Shown here in pieces: positions 1 to 9,858 of a stretch of DNA of 37,542 nt; position 1 is the first letter of the stretch; every line of letters starts with the position of its first letter. The notes below the pieces were generated by a model. It worked only from the letters and a program-made list of their open reading frames with translations, was not told the DNA's origin and made no database searches. Source of the DNA: a virus; IMG/VR virus record IMGVR_UViG_3300038425_000073, positions 1-37,542 of that record; one strand, 5' to 3'. Position numbers and translations under genes: made by a program.

Positions 1-1226
1 TCCACCCAATCAAGAAGACCATCACAGTCACCCCTGTCCTTGACCAATACTTCTTGAAATATGCACACAAACTAGGATATGTATTGCCCTGCAAGAGTGG
101 ATACAACCAGAGACCCAAATATACAGGAGCATGGGTCGAAGTCTACGAGAGAGGGTTCTTCGACAACGTGCTTCAGTTCGATGTTGATTCCCTGTATCCC
201 AACGTGATACTTGCATACAAACTGGCCCCGCAAGGCCACTTCGACCTCATAGAACCTATAGTCCGTGACCTCTTGGCTGGCAAACGCAATGCTAAAGACA
301 AGGTAGAAAGGTGGGCCTACAAGATTTCGGTCAACGCCCTCTACGGCATCTTCGCCAGCACCTTCTACAGATTCAAAGCGGTAGAGGTCTCAGACCAGAC
401 CTGCTTTCATGGAAGAGACATCCTCACCCACACGGCAGAGTTCCTGAGAAGTCTGGGCTATGTGGTCTACTACATGGACACAGACTCCATCTTCGTTCAT
501 GGAACGTGGGAAGAGAGGGAGACCATTCACAACCTAATCAACGACTTCGTGAAGCGCACCTACAACATGGACAACATCAAGTTCGGACTTGAGAACCACT
601 GGAAGGTGATAGGGTTCCCCAGAAGCACAAAGGGTGAGAAGGCCAAGAAGAAGTATTACGGCATAGTCCACAGAGACAAGACCGGAGAAGTGGTGAATAG
701 GTTTGAAGAGGCCGGGATGGAGACCCTTAGAGGAGATTGGACTGAACTGGCCCAGATGCTTCAAGAGGCTCTGAAGAAGATGCAAGTCAACGGGGTTCCA
801 AAGGAGAGGATGCTGAACTTCTATGAGGTAACGAAGGTCAACCTCTACAAAGGGCGGTATGACCCCTTGCTAGTGCTTGAGAAGCACATGAGCAAGGATG
901 TCTTAGAGTATGGAAAGGAGAAGATGGGCAAGTCTGGAAAGATGCACAAAGCAGGGATTCCACAGCACGTTAAGGCTTTCAAGAATGCCACTGAGACAGG
1001 GTGGGTTCCCAACGACATGGTGCAATATGGGGTCGTCCAATACTACATGACAGGAAACAACATACCGAAACTCATCAACCTAGTCAAGCCCGGAGAGATA
1101 GACTACCAGTGGTATGTCACGAAGCAGATTGACCCCATCGTGTGGAGACTTGGCATCATCGAAGCCATCACCAAGTATAAGAAAGAGAAGCCAACCAAGG
1201 AAAAGACGAAGCAGACGACCCTCTAG
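1..1226 (+). CDS. polB: Family B DNA polymerase, C-terminal part (5' end outside window)
   Basis: The frame is open from base 3, so the true start lies upstream. It keeps the whole palm: motif A DVDSLYPN (bases 180-203), motif B KISVNALYG shortly after, and motif C YMDTDSIF near base 471. These are the catalytic motifs of family B replicative polymerases. The stretch between motifs A and B is short, without the TPR1-type insertion of protein-primed enzymes, so a conventionally primed polymerase is more likely. The 3'-5' exonuclease domain would be upstream and is not visible; a separate exonuclease gene occurs at 31362-32024. The stop lies two bases from the convergent gene's stop. Expected role: replication of the viral genome. 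Confidence 0.93.
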   Translation, partial: HPIKKTITVTPVLDQYFLKYAHKLGYVLPCKSGYNQRPKYTGAWVEVYERGFFDNVLQFDVDSLYPNVILAYKLAPQGHFDLIEPIVRDLLAGKRNAKDKVERWAYKISVNALYGIFASTFYRFKAVEVSDQTCFHGRDILTHTAEFLRSLGYVVYYMDTDSIFVHGTWEERETIHNLINDFVKRTYNMDNIKFGLENHWKVIGFPRSTKGEKAKKKYYGIVHRDKTGEVVNRFEEAGMETLRGDWTELAQMLQEALKKMQVNGVPKERMLNFYEVTKVNLYKGRYDPLLVLEKHMSKDVLEYGKEKMGKSGKMHKAGIPQHVKAFKNATETGWVPNDMVQYGVVQYYMTGNNIPKLINLVKPGEIDYQWYVTKQIDPIVWRLGIIEAITKYKKEKPTKEKTKQTTL

Positions 1227-1227
1227 T

Positions 1228-1476
1228 TTAGGTAATGTAATAGGTCTCCACTGGCTGTTGGTCGGCCTTCTTTATGGCCTCTTGATTCGTCTTGAAGAAC
1301 TCGTCCATATCATGGACGTTGAGCATAACCATCTCCAAGTCGGCCTTGTAGTTGGCCAGCAGAAGCCTCTGGTGCTTCACAACGTCCTTTAGCAAGCCCA
1401 TGAGACCTATGACTAGAAGAGTCAGAACCACGACTCCCACTCCGAATGCTATTGTGCCGACAAGGTAGTAGTCCAT
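1228..1476 (-). CDS. Small single-pass membrane protein
   Basis: The protein is 82 aa when begun at ATG 1476. A longer frame reaches 1545, but a TATA box at 1501-1510 lies 25-34 bases before 1476, the spacing seen throughout this genome, and this start also avoids overlapping the neighbour that stops at 1518. One hydrophobic helix follows the N-terminus (VGTIAFGVGVVVLTLLVIGL). A charged, probably helical tail follows. Function is unknown. Its place at the distal end of the tail module would allow a role at the envelope during entry or lysis, but nothing in the sequence shows this. Confidence 0.75.
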   Translation of the reverse strand: MDYYLVGTIAFGVGVVVLTLLVIGLMGLLKDVVKHQRLLLANYKADLEMVMLNVHDMDEFFKTNQEAIKKADQQPVETYYIT

Positions 1477-1500
1477 ATATGGGGATATATCCCCTTCTGG

Positions 1501-1510
1501 TTTATAAGGA
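1501..1510 (-). promoter_or_regulatory. TATA box for the gene starting at 1476
   Basis: The minus strand reads TCCTTATAAA, 25-34 bases before ATG 1476. This predicts a leaderless transcript and decides the start. Confidence 0.75.
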
Positions 1511-1517
1511 TTATAGT

Positions 1518-3032
1518 CTATGTGGTTGACAAGAATCCACTCCATACCCTATACGTTGGGCCACTCAATAGAGCAAGGAACAAGACTTGAATGTAGCCAC
1601 CAGTGTCGTCCCAAGTGGCTTCAATACGGTTGTCGGTAGGGAACGCGCCGACCACAGGTTGGAACGATTGAACAGAAGACCAGACCCCTGTAGTAAACCT
1701 CATAAGATACTTGATGGTGCTAGTTGCTGAAACTGGATAGAACACATAGATTCTACCAGTTGAGTCTTTGCTGATGGTCGGCCTTGCGTTAGCATCGTTA
1801 GTGGCAAGAAGGACTTGCTCAGAGACAAGGGTGTTTGAGGCCGCATCGTATTGTGCATAGACGATGTTGTAAGGCGTTCCTGTTAAGAAGGCCACATGAA
1901 TTATGTCACCAATAGACACGGCTGTAAACGAAGGGGCATCAGTTATGACATTGGCAGTGGGCGAAATTGGGCTGTTCCATGAAGCCCCATTCCAGACTTG
2001 GACATTCATACAGATGACAGAACCATTGAGATAAGTATACACAACACCCACCTTTCCAGAGAGCAGAGGGACGATTACTAATCTACAAACATTGGAAAGG
2101 CCAGTCGGTTCATAGTTTGCAGGAGTTCCGTTTAGCCACGTTCCGTCTGAATGGGCGTTCTTTGAGACTATACTACCACCACCGTTACTAGAACAGTCGA
2201 GCCAACTCGCTCCTGCTGAGTCTGTTATTGTCATCGGAACACTCGTATTGTTTGTGAACGCAATGGTTTGAGTAGCAGTCCAAGTGATTGTTCCGCCAAC
2301 AGTCGGTGTCCCTCTTTTCCAACGGATGCCATTCGACCCACTGCCCACAGAGATGTAATACACATAGGTTCCATCGAACCAGACCGCTAATCCAAATCCG
2401 CTTATTGGAAACGTCTCTACTGTGGTTGTTGCCGCCCAAGTCGTCCTATTAGATGACGTTGAAAAGACCACCGTTGTTCCGGTATACCAGAAGGCCCACC
2501 ACAAGCCTTGAGCATAGAACGCCTTTCTCTGATAGCCATCATGGATAGCGAAGGTGTTGGTTGTCGTTCCAATAATGCTCAAATTGGTGATTATGGGTAT
2601 GACAGGATGCTCATAGTTGTTCACCGCAATCATAGATATGTCCATCGTGTAGTAGTAGGGCTGGCCACCTGTATGCACATCACTAATGTTCGTCACTCTC
2701 ACTTGTCTTCCAATTCCATTTGCATCTATCAGCCATTGGTCTTGATACCGAAGAGCGTCCAACAGACTCTCGATGTCCTCTCCGCCATACTGAGGAATAC
2801 CGCCACCATCAAGAGTGAACTGTTGTGGAAGCGCGATAGTCATTGTGAACTCCTTGTTATAAGCCCCAATTATCAAAGAAGTATCAGAATAGGCTTGAGC
2901 ACGCGAATAAGTCCTAAGTTTGGCCTTTCTTGTTTCATCAAAGGAGATGACCTCTAGATTGAGAGCCGCAGTTCCTATCAGAACGCCAGCAGGGGTGCAT
3001 GGTTGAATCGAGACCTGCCAATTTAGGGACAT
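1518..3032 (-). CDS. Tail protein with C-terminal beta-propeller-like repeats (receptor-binding candidate)
   Basis: This 504-aa protein is Ser/Thr/Gly-rich and beta-structured, with no signal peptide. Residues ~1-150 look like a structural tail domain (aromatic strands, a Gly-rich turn, then an EDIESLLDAL helix), possibly of distal-tail type. From ~160 onward there are repeated strands of the form 'xxVVFSTSSNRTTW', 'RIYVFYP' and 'GYIQVLFL', reminiscent of BNR/sialidase-like propeller blades. It is the last gene of the tail cluster and has its own TATA box, a position often held by fibres or receptor-binding proteins. The receptor role is inference. A second propeller-like protein is at 21621-23684. 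Confidence 0.7.
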   Translation of the reverse strand: MSLNWQVSIQPCTPAGVLIGTAALNLEVISFDETRKAKLRTYSRAQAYSDTSLIIGAYNKEFTMTIALPQQFTLDGGGIPQYGGEDIESLLDALRYQDQWLIDANGIGRQVRVTNISDVHTGGQPYYYTMDISMIAVNNYEHPVIPIITNLSIIGTTTNTFAIHDGYQRKAFYAQGLWWAFWYTGTTVVFSTSSNRTTWAATTTVETFPISGFGLAVWFDGTYVYYISVGSGSNGIRWKRGTPTVGGTITWTATQTIAFTNNTSVPMTITDSAGASWLDCSSNGGGSIVSKNAHSDGTWLNGTPANYEPTGLSNVCRLVIVPLLSGKVGVVYTYLNGSVICMNVQVWNGASWNSPISPTANVITDAPSFTAVSIGDIIHVAFLTGTPYNIVYAQYDAASNTLVSEQVLLATNDANARPTISKDSTGRIYVFYPVSATSTIKYLMRFTTGVWSSVQSFQPVVGAFPTDNRIEATWDDTGGYIQVLFLALLSGPTYRVWSGFLSTT

Positions 3033-3055
3033 TGAGTAAAAGAGGACTTCGGTGG

Positions 3056-3065
3056 CTTATATATC
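3056..3065 (-). promoter_or_regulatory. TATA box for the tail propeller gene
   Basis: The minus strand reads GATATATAAG, 24-33 bases before ATG 3032. Confidence 0.75.
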
Positions 3066-3076
3066 TATCTGTTCTA

Positions 3077-4051
3077 CTAAGGAATCACAGGACAGGTGAG
3101 GTCTATATTCACTTCACTATCCGACTTTATCAGAGAAAAGGAAACATCATACAACTGCTGTCCTTGAGCAGTGAGAGCAAGAGAGTCTGTGGTCGGAATG
3201 GGGTTCCCGACCCATCCAGCCTCAGAGTGCCTCTTTACATCACTGAGGTATCCAGTGGCTTGCTGAGTAGGAGTGAGAAGTTCCATAGGAATGCTTCTAT
3301 ACATTTTATCCTCTAACCATCCATAGGCCGTTGTCGGAATCTTCGGTATCATCACAGCCTTGCTCCTACTTGAGATGCCCAACTGCTGGATGATGTCTAT
3401 ATCGTTAGAAACGGTCTGAGAGTCGGTTTTCTTGGGTATGGTGATGTTCAGACTTTGGCCACCCTGATTGATGTAATCGCTCGACCCCAGAGCCACATAG
3501 TCTATGACAGCCCCATTGTCGCATGACATCTTGATTCCATAGATATTGGATGCTGGAACGATTGGATAGGTGTAGTGGGTATACAAAGACGAAGCCAAAG
3601 TGATTGTGTATGGAGCCATAGTGACCCACACCCCACCTATGAATGTGAGAGGCGTTATAGTGAGAGTAGTCGAACTGCCTATGTTCCTTGCTCTGAGTCG
3701 AAGAGATGCAATGATATTGGCTGGAATGGCAACAGGAAAGTCCTTCTCCACTTCGACACTACCCGCAGGAAGATAGAGTTCATCCCCATTCGTAACAGCA
3801 GAACTGTGGACAAGACCCATAGCCCCATATGTGACCACCCCACCATAGAGAGGGCTTCCAGTCGTGCTAATTATACTACCAGTATTGGAGAAAGTGATGG
3901 CATTTCCAACGGTATTATCCCACCATCCAAGTGTTCCAACAGGAGACCCACTATAGATTGATTGAGACTCATGGTCGGCTTGTCTAAAGGAATCGTCTTT
4001 CCAACAGAGCCGCCTTATTTCAAGGCCAAGTGGGATTGTAGTAGAGGCCAT
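3077..4051 (-). CDS. Structural tail/baseplate protein, unknown fold
   Basis: The 324-aa product begins at ATG 4051. A longer frame begins at 4075 but overlaps the upstream gene and has no ribosome signal, whereas 4051 is preceded by GGTGAG six bases away, complementary to the archaeal 16S rRNA 3' end. The stop TAG of the upstream gene sits inside this Shine-Dalgarno stretch, so the two genes are translationally coupled. The sequence is rich in beta strands with a W-W segment near the N-terminus and a long central region that could be a carbohydrate-binding-like sandwich. The C-terminus (LALTAQGQQLYDVSFSL) is more tail-like. No family was recognised. Confidence 0.7.
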   Translation of the reverse strand: MASTTIPLGLEIRRLCWKDDSFRQADHESQSIYSGSPVGTLGWWDNTVGNAITFSNTGSIISTTGSPLYGGVVTYGAMGLVHSSAVTNGDELYLPAGSVEVEKDFPVAIPANIIASLRLRARNIGSSTTLTITPLTFIGGVWVTMAPYTITLASSLYTHYTYPIVPASNIYGIKMSCDNGAVIDYVALGSSDYINQGGQSLNITIPKKTDSQTVSNDIDIIQQLGISSRSKAVMIPKIPTTAYGWLEDKMYRSIPMELLTPTQQATGYLSDVKRHSEAGWVGNPIPTTDSLALTAQGQQLYDVSFSLIKSDSEVNIDLTCPVIP

Positions 4052-4059
4052 TCTCTCAC

Positions 4060-5220
4060 CTAAGTCCCGTCCCACGTTACTACAGTGTAGGCTGAGACAG
4101 TGGCTCCGTTTGCATCAGTTCCGGTCAACTTGAACAAAACAGGATTTGGATTAGAAGTGGAAAGAGCATTACGCAGATAAAGCGTGACTTTGACAGGATT
4201 GCCAGATGGAGTAACCGCGATGTCTCTCGTAAGCCCACTGGCCAATGAGATTGAAGGCGGGTCTTGAGAATACTCAGGGGCATGAGAAGAACCAGAATGA
4301 GGATTCAGATAGAAAGACCCAGAGGGAACAGTCGAGATGGTGCTGTAATACCAGTCTATCATGTCAGACGTTGAAGGAAGAGGATACGGACTCGCATTGG
4401 TTAGAGGAATGGAAGTCTCGAAGGTGATACCAATAGGTGAGAAAGTCACATTAGGTATCATATCGGTAGCGGTGCTCTCAAGCGGATAGAAGTCGAAATA
4501 GAGAGTGGCATAGTTATTAATCGAATGGCCATTCTGCTTCAGCACCACAGAATTGCCGAAGAGTTTTGTAGTGTTATCTGTTTGAAGAATCGTCTCTGTC
4601 ACGCCCAATCCATAATCTGCAACGCTAGGCAAGACTACAAGCGTGAAACTGCAAGCGGCATAAGTATTGGGTGTGGTCGAAATATCAGTCGCAAAGATGT
4701 TGACCTGATAAGAAGGCGGATGATTGGGATTGATGAGACCACCAGTCTTTCTGGGGTTTATCCAAAGCGTTCTGAAGTTTCGGGCCACATAGGTATTCAG
4801 AGCATTGCCAGAATTGGCTTGGAGTGTCCAAGTGAATAGCCCTGTCCATCCATTGTCTAGAGGCTCAAGAAGATTTGTCCAAGGTGTGCCAGTGCTCAAA
4901 TCTGTGGGCGATGACCCTATCACTCCTTCCCATTCAGCAGTAGTCGCATCTTCAGAAGGCAGATTGGGGTCTACATAGGTATCAATCCTAGTTATGTAGT
5001 AGGACATCTGTAGAGGAAGGTCGAATCCTTTGATGGCCGATAGATAGATTGTAACGCTGTCCTTCGTGGTCGTGTTCTGAGTGTCGGTTGGTTGGCTTGA
5101 GTCGGTAGGTGGACTAGGCGTGCAAGGCGGGTTTGCTGGAACCATGTAGTTTTGAGGCACTGTAATCATAGCATTGTCTACGCCTATCTGAAACACATTC
5201 GAGATTACGGGAGCGACCAT
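4060..5220 (-). CDS. Structural tail/baseplate protein with Pro/Thr-rich linker
   Basis: The 386-aa protein has a short N-terminal domain, a low-complexity Pro/Thr/Ser linker at residues ~28-52, then beta-rich domains. The C-terminal ~100 residues (VKVTLYLRNAL, PVLFKLTGTDANG) resemble an immunoglobulin-like or fibronectin-like sandwich. It starts 26 bases after a TATA box and heads a two-gene unit with the gene at 3077-4051. Its place just downstream of the hub gene suggests a baseplate or tail-tip component. No specific family was recognised. Confidence 0.7.
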   Translation of the reverse strand: MVAPVISNVFQIGVDNAMITVPQNYMVPANPPCTPSPPTDSSQPTDTQNTTTKDSVTIYLSAIKGFDLPLQMSYYITRIDTYVDPNLPSEDATTAEWEGVIGSSPTDLSTGTPWTNLLEPLDNGWTGLFTWTLQANSGNALNTYVARNFRTLWINPRKTGGLINPNHPPSYQVNIFATDISTTPNTYAACSFTLVVLPSVADYGLGVTETILQTDNTTKLFGNSVVLKQNGHSINNYATLYFDFYPLESTATDMIPNVTFSPIGITFETSIPLTNASPYPLPSTSDMIDWYYSTISTVPSGSFYLNPHSGSSHAPEYSQDPPSISLASGLTRDIAVTPSGNPVKVTLYLRNALSTSNPNPVLFKLTGTDANGATVSAYTVVTWDGT

Positions 5221-5244
5221 ACTAAGATTTTAGGGGTTTCTAGA

Positions 5245-5254
5245 CTTATAAAGG
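5245..5254 (-). promoter_or_regulatory. TATA box for the tail protein gene at 4060-5220
   Basis: The minus strand reads CCTTTATAAG, 25-34 bases before ATG 5220. Confidence 0.8.
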
Positions 5255-5260
5255 TTGTCT

Positions 5261-8200
5261 CTACGGCGGCACATATCCGTGAGTCTGGTAGACTCTCCGT
5301 TGAGTAGGGTCATACACGATAGAAGAAGCGGGGCTATTAGACCCACCACTGGTGAGAATCTGAGTGTGCTTGGGGTCTTGCAAAAAGGCGTAATTGGTGT
5401 AGACGGTGTAAGTATGGATACTCGGCGTTAGCGCGTAATAATAGGGCGGGTTCTGAGAGCCACTTGGAGCGTAAGTTCCATCATCTACGAAGATAGTGTC
5501 AGTCGTATTGGTCAAGTAGAATTGGGTAGGGATGGCTGTGCCTGAAGGAGAGTCGTCTCTGTAGACGTTGTAACTCACTGCATTCGGAACGGGTGGCCAC
5601 TCTATCTGGATAGATGTTATCATCGAAGCAACAGTGTCGGCATCTACGGCAAGATGCGTGTAAGTCAGATTGTTTTGAAGAGTCAGATATGTGGGTTGAA
5701 TGTCAGTGATTACATTATACTCTTGTCTTGGCCCACCTGAATCTATCACTATTCCAGTATTCACATAAAATGAGCCAGTCGAAACCACATAAATCCTACT
5801 GAGAGGCGGATACCCCGGCCCACTATTACCATTTACAGTGGTGTTTGCCACAGGTGGCTGGAAAGTATTCTGGCCCAAAGCGTTCCAAGTTCCGCCACTT
5901 GAACAGACGCTCTCGTTCCCACCTATATCAACTGCCGTTACTGCATACTCATAGTTGGTAGTGGTAGCAAAATTAGGGCCAGTAGCAGGTGTTGGAAGTG
6001 TGGTGAGAAGCGGTGGAAAAGGATTGTGAGCGTTATCGCCACCACCCAAACCAGTCGTATCAACATAAGAAAGACTGGTAGAACTACCCACAAACCAATA
6101 GGCACTCATATAGTCGGGTGGGTCAGGCGGTGGATAGAACGGTGGAAGGTCGTTGCGATAGACATTGTAACCACCCGCACCCGCTACAGCGTCCCAAGTA
6201 ACAGTAACAGCGTCAGTGTCAGGCGCAGTATTAGTGACTATCGTTACCCATTTCGTTAGACCAATCGGGACATTGCCCGGAGTAGAGGAGTTCACAGGGA
6301 CATCGCTAGTAGGGACAACAATATATGCCAAAGCCAGATTAGTGCCAGAAACAGCAGGTGTAGCAATAGGTGATTTGGGGATGGTCATGAAAATGGGGTC
6401 TGGACACCAACCTGCCGCACTCGCATTACGAATCAGAACTTCGTATCTTCCACTCAAGTTGGCGTTTCCTTCCATGTCTGTAAGGAAGGGAGCCGAAGCA
6501 CTGTTGACTTGGTAAGTGTCACCACTAGCATCTGGCACAGGACTGAATGCGGCAGTCGTTATTGTGGTTGAAGTATTTGAGACAATTGTTTGACTCTGGC
6601 CTTTGGCGGGGCCATCAGTATAGACCAGAGAAAGGCCAATCAAGGAGTCAGGAACAAGACTCAAAAAAGTATCATGCAACATTGTTGGTGAAGTTGATGC
6701 TGTTGTCGTTCCAAAAACCGGACATTTATGGGACTTTGAGATTAGCGAAAGGATGTTAGTCATCTGATTGAGACTAACTATCGTGTCAATTATGGCCATT
6801 CCATCTGGTTGCAGAACCGTCAGATAGACCGCGCTTGGGGCAGAAGTCGTATTGCTAGGTGCGGTGTTCGGTGTATCAACTTCAATACCAAACTGATAGA
6901 TTAGAATGTCGTCTCCTTTTACTTTCTCTATCGTAGAAGGCAAAGAAGGCGAGTCATTGACTATGACATTCGCATTGTTCTGAACGAATTGAGAATACAT
7001 TGGAACATCAAAGTGAGCCACACTTGGATGTATGTTGGGTGCGGTTCCTGAATCCGAGACTGTCTCATTGAAAGGATTGTTCCTACTAGAAATGAAGTCT
7101 TCGCCACTCTGATAGGTAGCCGCCCCTTCTGCTTGTCGGCCTCTTCCCAACATGGTTTTTGCGGCTGGCTGAACTGTGGTATACATGAACTGCATTGCCC
7201 CACCCGGAGACCCCAACAATTGGTTATTGCCAGACGGATTCCAATAGAACGAATCTATTGGGACGTTCTGAACAGGGAAGGACAGAGTAAGAGTGATGTC
7301 TTCACCATCTGTTGGATTCCACGTTGTATCTATGGTCTTGATTCGGGCAGTGAAGGCGGCTGTCACAATGATGGGCTTGTGGGTCACTGGGTCGAAGGCT
7401 GGCCCATAAGACCCCTCTAGAAGTTGTCCATTGCTATCTTCCATCACTCCTGCAAGGCTTGGAGCGTTAACTAGGATGTAGTCTCCTGCATACATAGTGT
7501 GCTGGCTAAAATAGACGTAATCGGGCTTTATCACAATGTTAGGAATGGGATGCTGGAAGAAGTTGATGCTCGTCCCAACGAAGCGTTTGATTTCCCCTTG
7601 GTCTACCACATTCTGAAGTGACTGCTGAGTTTGCTTCAGACCAAATTCAGCGATGCTCCTCTGGTTGTCTATCGGAAGGGCAACCACATCTGAGCCTTGG
7701 AAACTCCCACCTGTAAGGACGTAACTGTTGTTCATTACGAGATAGTCATAGGTGAGTTTGATTGAAACGAAATTGTCGCCTTCAGAAAAGATTATAGTGT
7801 CTACAGGGCAATAGCCATTGTATACTCCAAATTCGATGTAACTCATCGGAAAGGTGAGTTCATCAGGAGTCAGACCTGAAGGAGTGACCCCACATTCGCC
7901 AGTAACCCATTCAGGGTCAAGAGAGTTATCTCCTAGATTTATCCCTGTCCTGTTCTGGCCATTGCCTAGTTTGCTATGAACAGGGTCGAAAAGCATCACT
8001 GTTGCAGTGGGTATCTTGGGTGTGAAGGTATCAACTAAAGACCCGGCTGGACGGGGCGGAATGGCGTAGGGAAAGTCTCCTATGTCCATCCGATATTCTG
8101 TAAGGAAGGGTGAACTCTCATTGGCGTTGAAAAGGGCAGACGTTACCAATCTGTCTACCGTAGCAGAAACCGACTGATACTGAAGATTCATGTTATCATT

Positions 8201-8797
8201 GACTACAACGTAATCAAAGTCGGTAAGATATGGGATAGTCTGATTGACCATTCCATCGTCTTGCAAATTGGCCAAGTGAAGCACAGGAAGATGCCCTGTA
8301 GAGTAGGACTCTTGGAAAGCAAAGGTGAGGATGTCTGCCCAAAGTTGTCCAAAGTTCAATCCCAATGTCGGATTGAGATACACCAAATAGGGGTTGGTGT
8401 TGGGTTGGAGAGGCGGTGGACTCTTGCCAGCAATCTGGAAAAGCCTTGTTGCAAGCATATACCATAGGCTGTTGACCTGAACGGTGGTTACAAGTTCTGC
8501 ATCTGAAACATCATATTCTGGATTTGTAGTCATCCCTCTAAACTTGAGAGTGTAGGTTCCATCAGAGTTGATGCGATAGATGTAGACCTCTCTGGCCGAC
8601 TGAATCCTCTGTATCCCTGCAAGCGTGATAGTCGCGTTGTCTTCTGAAGGAGCAATGTTCCTTTGGAATTGGATATTGGTTATCGGAATCGCAACGGGAA
8701 CGCTATTAACCATCATTAGAAGGGATGTCGTTGTAGGGATAGTGTAAGAACTAATGTCAGAGTCGTATGTTACTACATAGTTGATTGTATTGGACAT
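5261..8797 (-). CDS. Tail tip/baseplate hub protein with fibronectin type III domains
   Basis: This is the largest protein in the window (1178 aa). The first ~450 residues carry features of siphovirus hub proteins (gp27/gpD or Gp37-like): an early beta domain (ITLAGIQRIQSAREVYIYRI), a 'FRGMTTNPEYDVSDAE' strand pair and a 'VQVNSLWYMLATRLF' helix. The C-terminal third contains fibronectin type III-like units marked by GGYNVYRND (~877), NYEYAVTAVD (~955) and VSYNVYRDD (~1077). Such domains are common on tail tips and may bind cell-surface sugars. It directly follows the tape measure gene with a one-base TAATG overlap, the canonical hub position. The hub call is from context plus general resemblance, not a decisive motif. 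Confidence 0.75.
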   Translation of the reverse strand: MSNTINYVVTYDSDISSYTIPTTTSLLMMVNSVPVAIPITNIQFQRNIAPSEDNATITLAGIQRIQSAREVYIYRINSDGTYTLKFRGMTTNPEYDVSDAELVTTVQVNSLWYMLATRLFQIAGKSPPPLQPNTNPYLVYLNPTLGLNFGQLWADILTFAFQESYSTGHLPVLHLANLQDDGMVNQTIPYLTDFDYVVVNDNMNLQYQSVSATVDRLVTSALFNANESSPFLTEYRMDIGDFPYAIPPRPAGSLVDTFTPKIPTATVMLFDPVHSKLGNGQNRTGINLGDNSLDPEWVTGECGVTPSGLTPDELTFPMSYIEFGVYNGYCPVDTIIFSEGDNFVSIKLTYDYLVMNNSYVLTGGSFQGSDVVALPIDNQRSIAEFGLKQTQQSLQNVVDQGEIKRFVGTSINFFQHPIPNIVIKPDYVYFSQHTMYAGDYILVNAPSLAGVMEDSNGQLLEGSYGPAFDPVTHKPIIVTAAFTARIKTIDTTWNPTDGEDITLTLSFPVQNVPIDSFYWNPSGNNQLLGSPGGAMQFMYTTVQPAAKTMLGRGRQAEGAATYQSGEDFISSRNNPFNETVSDSGTAPNIHPSVAHFDVPMYSQFVQNNANVIVNDSPSLPSTIEKVKGDDILIYQFGIEVDTPNTAPSNTTSAPSAVYLTVLQPDGMAIIDTIVSLNQMTNILSLISKSHKCPVFGTTTASTSPTMLHDTFLSLVPDSLIGLSLVYTDGPAKGQSQTIVSNTSTTITTAAFSPVPDASGDTYQVNSASAPFLTDMEGNANLSGRYEVLIRNASAAGWCPDPIFMTIPKSPIATPAVSGTNLALAYIVVPTSDVPVNSSTPGNVPIGLTKWVTIVTNTAPDTDAVTVTWDAVAGAGGYNVYRNDLPPFYPPPDPPDYMSAYWFVGSSTSLSYVDTTGLGGGDNAHNPFPPLLTTLPTPATGPNFATTTNYEYAVTAVDIGGNESVCSSGGTWNALGQNTFQPPVANTTVNGNSGPGYPPLSRIYVVSTGSFYVNTGIVIDSGGPRQEYNVITDIQPTYLTLQNNLTYTHLAVDADTVASMITSIQIEWPPVPNAVSYNVYRDDSPSGTAIPTQFYLTNTTDTIFVDDGTYAPSGSQNPPYYYALTPSIHTYTVYTNYAFLQDPKHTQILTSGGSNSPASSIVYDPTQRRVYQTHGYVPP

Positions 8798-9858
8798 TAG
8801 TAGACACCCCTTTGTTTCTGGGCTTGCAGTAGGGTCTTAGCCAAAGCCGCTTCCACTTCCATCCTCACTCTAGCCAAGTCCACGTTGCTTGTAGCATGGA
8901 TGTGAATCTCAACATTTGGTATAGATGAGCCACCACCTGCAAACATTGATGTGGCTGGAACACCATTAACCTTACCCTCTGGGGAAACCACAGTCTCGCC
9001 AGCATGAAGGACGTAGGGGCCAGTCTTAGGAACAAAGCCACCATGTTGCATAGCAAGAAAACCGAAGTCCAACAGTGTTGGAGCGGCGTATTCTAAATCG
9101 GTAAGGATACCCATAGCCCCACCTGCACCTGCTGTTGCCGCACCTGCGGCTTCTGTGACTGCAAGTTCGGCTTGAGCCGCAGTATCGGCTTCTGCTGTAG
9201 TAGTGGCCGCAATTTGAGCCGCAGTTTGCGCTTCTTTTGTCGTAGTATCCGCAATCACAGCCGTAGTCTCCTCTTCTAGTTGCGCTTGGGCCATACTATG
9301 GGCGGCTCTCCACATAGCAAAAGTAACCAAGAACTGGCTTACACTACTTGCCGCATCTACAATAGACGATGCAATCTTCGCTAGATTAGTGCCTGTCGCT
9401 GTCACATATGCGTTTGCGGCAACCACTTCATTCTTCTTGCTCTGTTCATAGAGAGCACCAACGTAATTTGCGGCTATAGTCGCCCTTGTTGCTTGCTCAG
9501 ACTGTTTGCCATAGATACCAACGGCGGCAGACTGTAAGGCGATTGCTTGCGTGTAGATATTCTGAGTGCGAATCATGGTGATTTGCGCGTTATACAGGTT
9601 CACCAACTCATCAATGTTATGTGCCGCTAAATCAGCCGCCGCATTGAAAGCATTATTCCAATTCGTCATGACAGAAGTAAGCATCTTTGTTGCCACTACA
9701 CCTGCTTGCTCACCTGCCGTCAGCCCATACTGCGCTTCTGCTACTTCCTTTATCGCGCCTGTGTATTCTCTTGCAGAAATAGCACCCTCTTCATAGGCCA
9801 CATTCAATTCTTTCAGGTCTGAGGCCATTGCTTTAATGGCTTCTGCTCTCTCACTCAT
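8797..9858 (-). CDS. Tape measure protein (short)
   Basis: The product is 353 aa. It is Ala-rich and largely alpha-helical, with coiled-coil-like stretches (residues 1-230) and a low-complexity Ala/Thr/Glu segment (~190-240). The C-terminus has the typical tape-measure ending: a hydrophobic patch, GGFVPKTGPYVLHAGE, a Gly-Gly-Gly turn, then IHIHAT strands and a final helix. It lies immediately after the frameshifted chaperone pair. Tail length is set by this protein; at the usual ~0.15 nm per residue it would imply a tail of roughly 50 nm, short for a siphovirus. A TATA box 26-35 bases upstream gives it its own transcript. Confidence 0.88.
   Translation of the reverse strand: MSERAEAIKAMASDLKELNVAYEEGAISAREYTGAIKEVAEAQYGLTAGEQAGVVATKMLTSVMTNWNNAFNAAADLAAHNIDELVNLYNAQITMIRTQNIYTQAIALQSAAVGIYGKQSEQATRATIAANYVGALYEQSKKNEVVAANAYVTATGTNLAKIASSIVDAASSVSQFLVTFAMWRAAHSMAQAQLEEETTAVIADTTTKEAQTAAQIAATTTAEADTAAQAELAVTEAAGAATAGAGGAMGILTDLEYAAPTLLDFGFLAMQHGGFVPKTGPYVLHAGETVVSPEGKVNGVPATSMFAGGGSSIPNVEIHIHATSNVDLARVRMEVEAALAKTLLQAQKQRGVY

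Noticed and set aside
1-1226. Protein-primed PolB
   Set aside because: The stretch between motifs A and B is too short for a TPR1 insertion, although motif A (DVDSLYPN) has some resemblance.
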